Positions 6,822 to 7,068 of a stretch of DNA of 7,068 nt are shown here, piece after piece. Under the pieces are notes generated by a model. The model had not been told where the DNA came from. It saw only the letters and a program-made list of their open reading frames with translations, and made no database searches. This DNA comes from Verrucomicrobiota bacterium. Lineage in GTDB: Bacteria; Verrucomicrobiota; Verrucomicrobiia; Opitutales; Oceanipulchritudinaceae. The stretch lies in the NCBI GenBank assembly GCA_009908535.1, contig JAAAOD010000139.1, positions 1 to 7,068 of the forward strand, written 5' to 3'. A program made the translations under genes and the position numbers. Numbering within the stretch: the stretch's first letter is position 1; each line of letters starts with the position of its first letter.

Positions 6822-7068
6822 TCAACGAATCTCCCCGCCAAGGGACAGATACAGGGACAGGCGGTTCTGAAGGAGCTGGTTCTGTACCGCGATGGCGCTG
6901 CTGCGGGCGGTGAAGGCCCGGCGCTGCGCCTCGAGGACGGTGATGATGTCGACGAGGCCGCGGTCGTAGCGTTCCTCCGCCAGTTCCTGGGCGGCGGTCG
7001 ATTCCTCGGCCGCTTCCCGCACCGCGCTGAGGCGCTCGCGCAGCAGCCCTTCGGCGACAAGGGCCGTC
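6822..7068 (-). CDS. Outer-membrane efflux channel, TolC/OprM type, C-terminal part
   Basis: The frame is open to the window edge; only the last 81 codons are present and the start lies outside. The sequence ends ...LYLSLGGEIR-stop. It contains the hallmark C-terminal motif of TolC-family channels, ERYDRGLVDIITVLEAQRRA, followed by an amphipathic helix up to the Leu-Tyr-x-x-Leu-Gly-Gly ending. The preceding part (ERLSAVREAAEES) is helical and charged, as in the coiled barrel. The protein would form the trimeric outer-membrane duct of the pump whose adaptor and permease lie downstream on the same strand. A GTG at 7020-7022 can be read as a start, but the coding pattern continues upstream, so it is internal. 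Confidence 0.88.
   Translation of the reverse strand, partial: TALVAEGLLRERLSAVREAAEESTAAQELAEERYDRGLVDIITVLEAQRRAFTARSSAIAVQNQLLQNRLSLYLSLGGEIR

Noticed and set aside
6415..6825. 136-codon minus-strand open frame across the channel-adaptor gap
   Set aside because: It starts at a TTG overlapping the channel gene stop, runs through all the palindromes and inverted repeats, and has no recognisable domain. It is best explained by lack of stops in GC-rich repeat DNA.

Overview
The window is GC-rich DNA from a diderm (Gram-negative-type) bacterium. The evidence is a complete RND efflux permease, its periplasmic adaptor, and the C-terminal end of a TolC-type outer-membrane channel, plus a secreted chalcone isomerase-like protein. 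The exact lineage cannot be fixed from sequence alone. Weak or absent Shine-Dalgarno sequences and intergenic palindromes of the GGGCTGAAAGCCC type would suit a Verrucomicrobiota/PVC-like genome, but that is an impression from memory and a proteobacterium is not excluded.

Layout. On the + strand, 27-593 encodes a secreted chalcone isomerase-like (Chalcone_3-type) protein and 715-1935 encodes a GT4/GT1-type glycosyltransferase. This pair converges on a minus-strand efflux locus with only 18 bases between the two stop codons. Reading the minus strand from the right edge, the order is: end of the outer-membrane channel gene (7068-6822), a 441-base non-coding gap, the membrane-fusion adaptor (6380-5121), then the RND permease (5124-1954). 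Adaptor and permease overlap by ATGA and are almost certainly co-translated. Together the three proteins would form a tripartite proton-driven pump spanning both membranes. The substrate cannot be read from the sequence.

The most unusual part is the 441-base gap between the channel and adaptor genes. It is filled by a palindrome-rich segment bounded by an 18-base inverted repeat (17 of 18 matching) at 6390-6407 and 6752-6769. Inside are at least four hairpins, including a perfect 15-bp stem followed on the minus strand by six T's, which is a good intrinsic-terminator look-alike in the middle of the pump operon. I read it as a non-autonomous, MITE-like or REP-cluster element that may uncouple channel expression from adaptor/permease expression. 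The rest of the window looks like ordinary chromosomal content. I see no new multi-gene system, CRISPR array, rRNA or tRNA.
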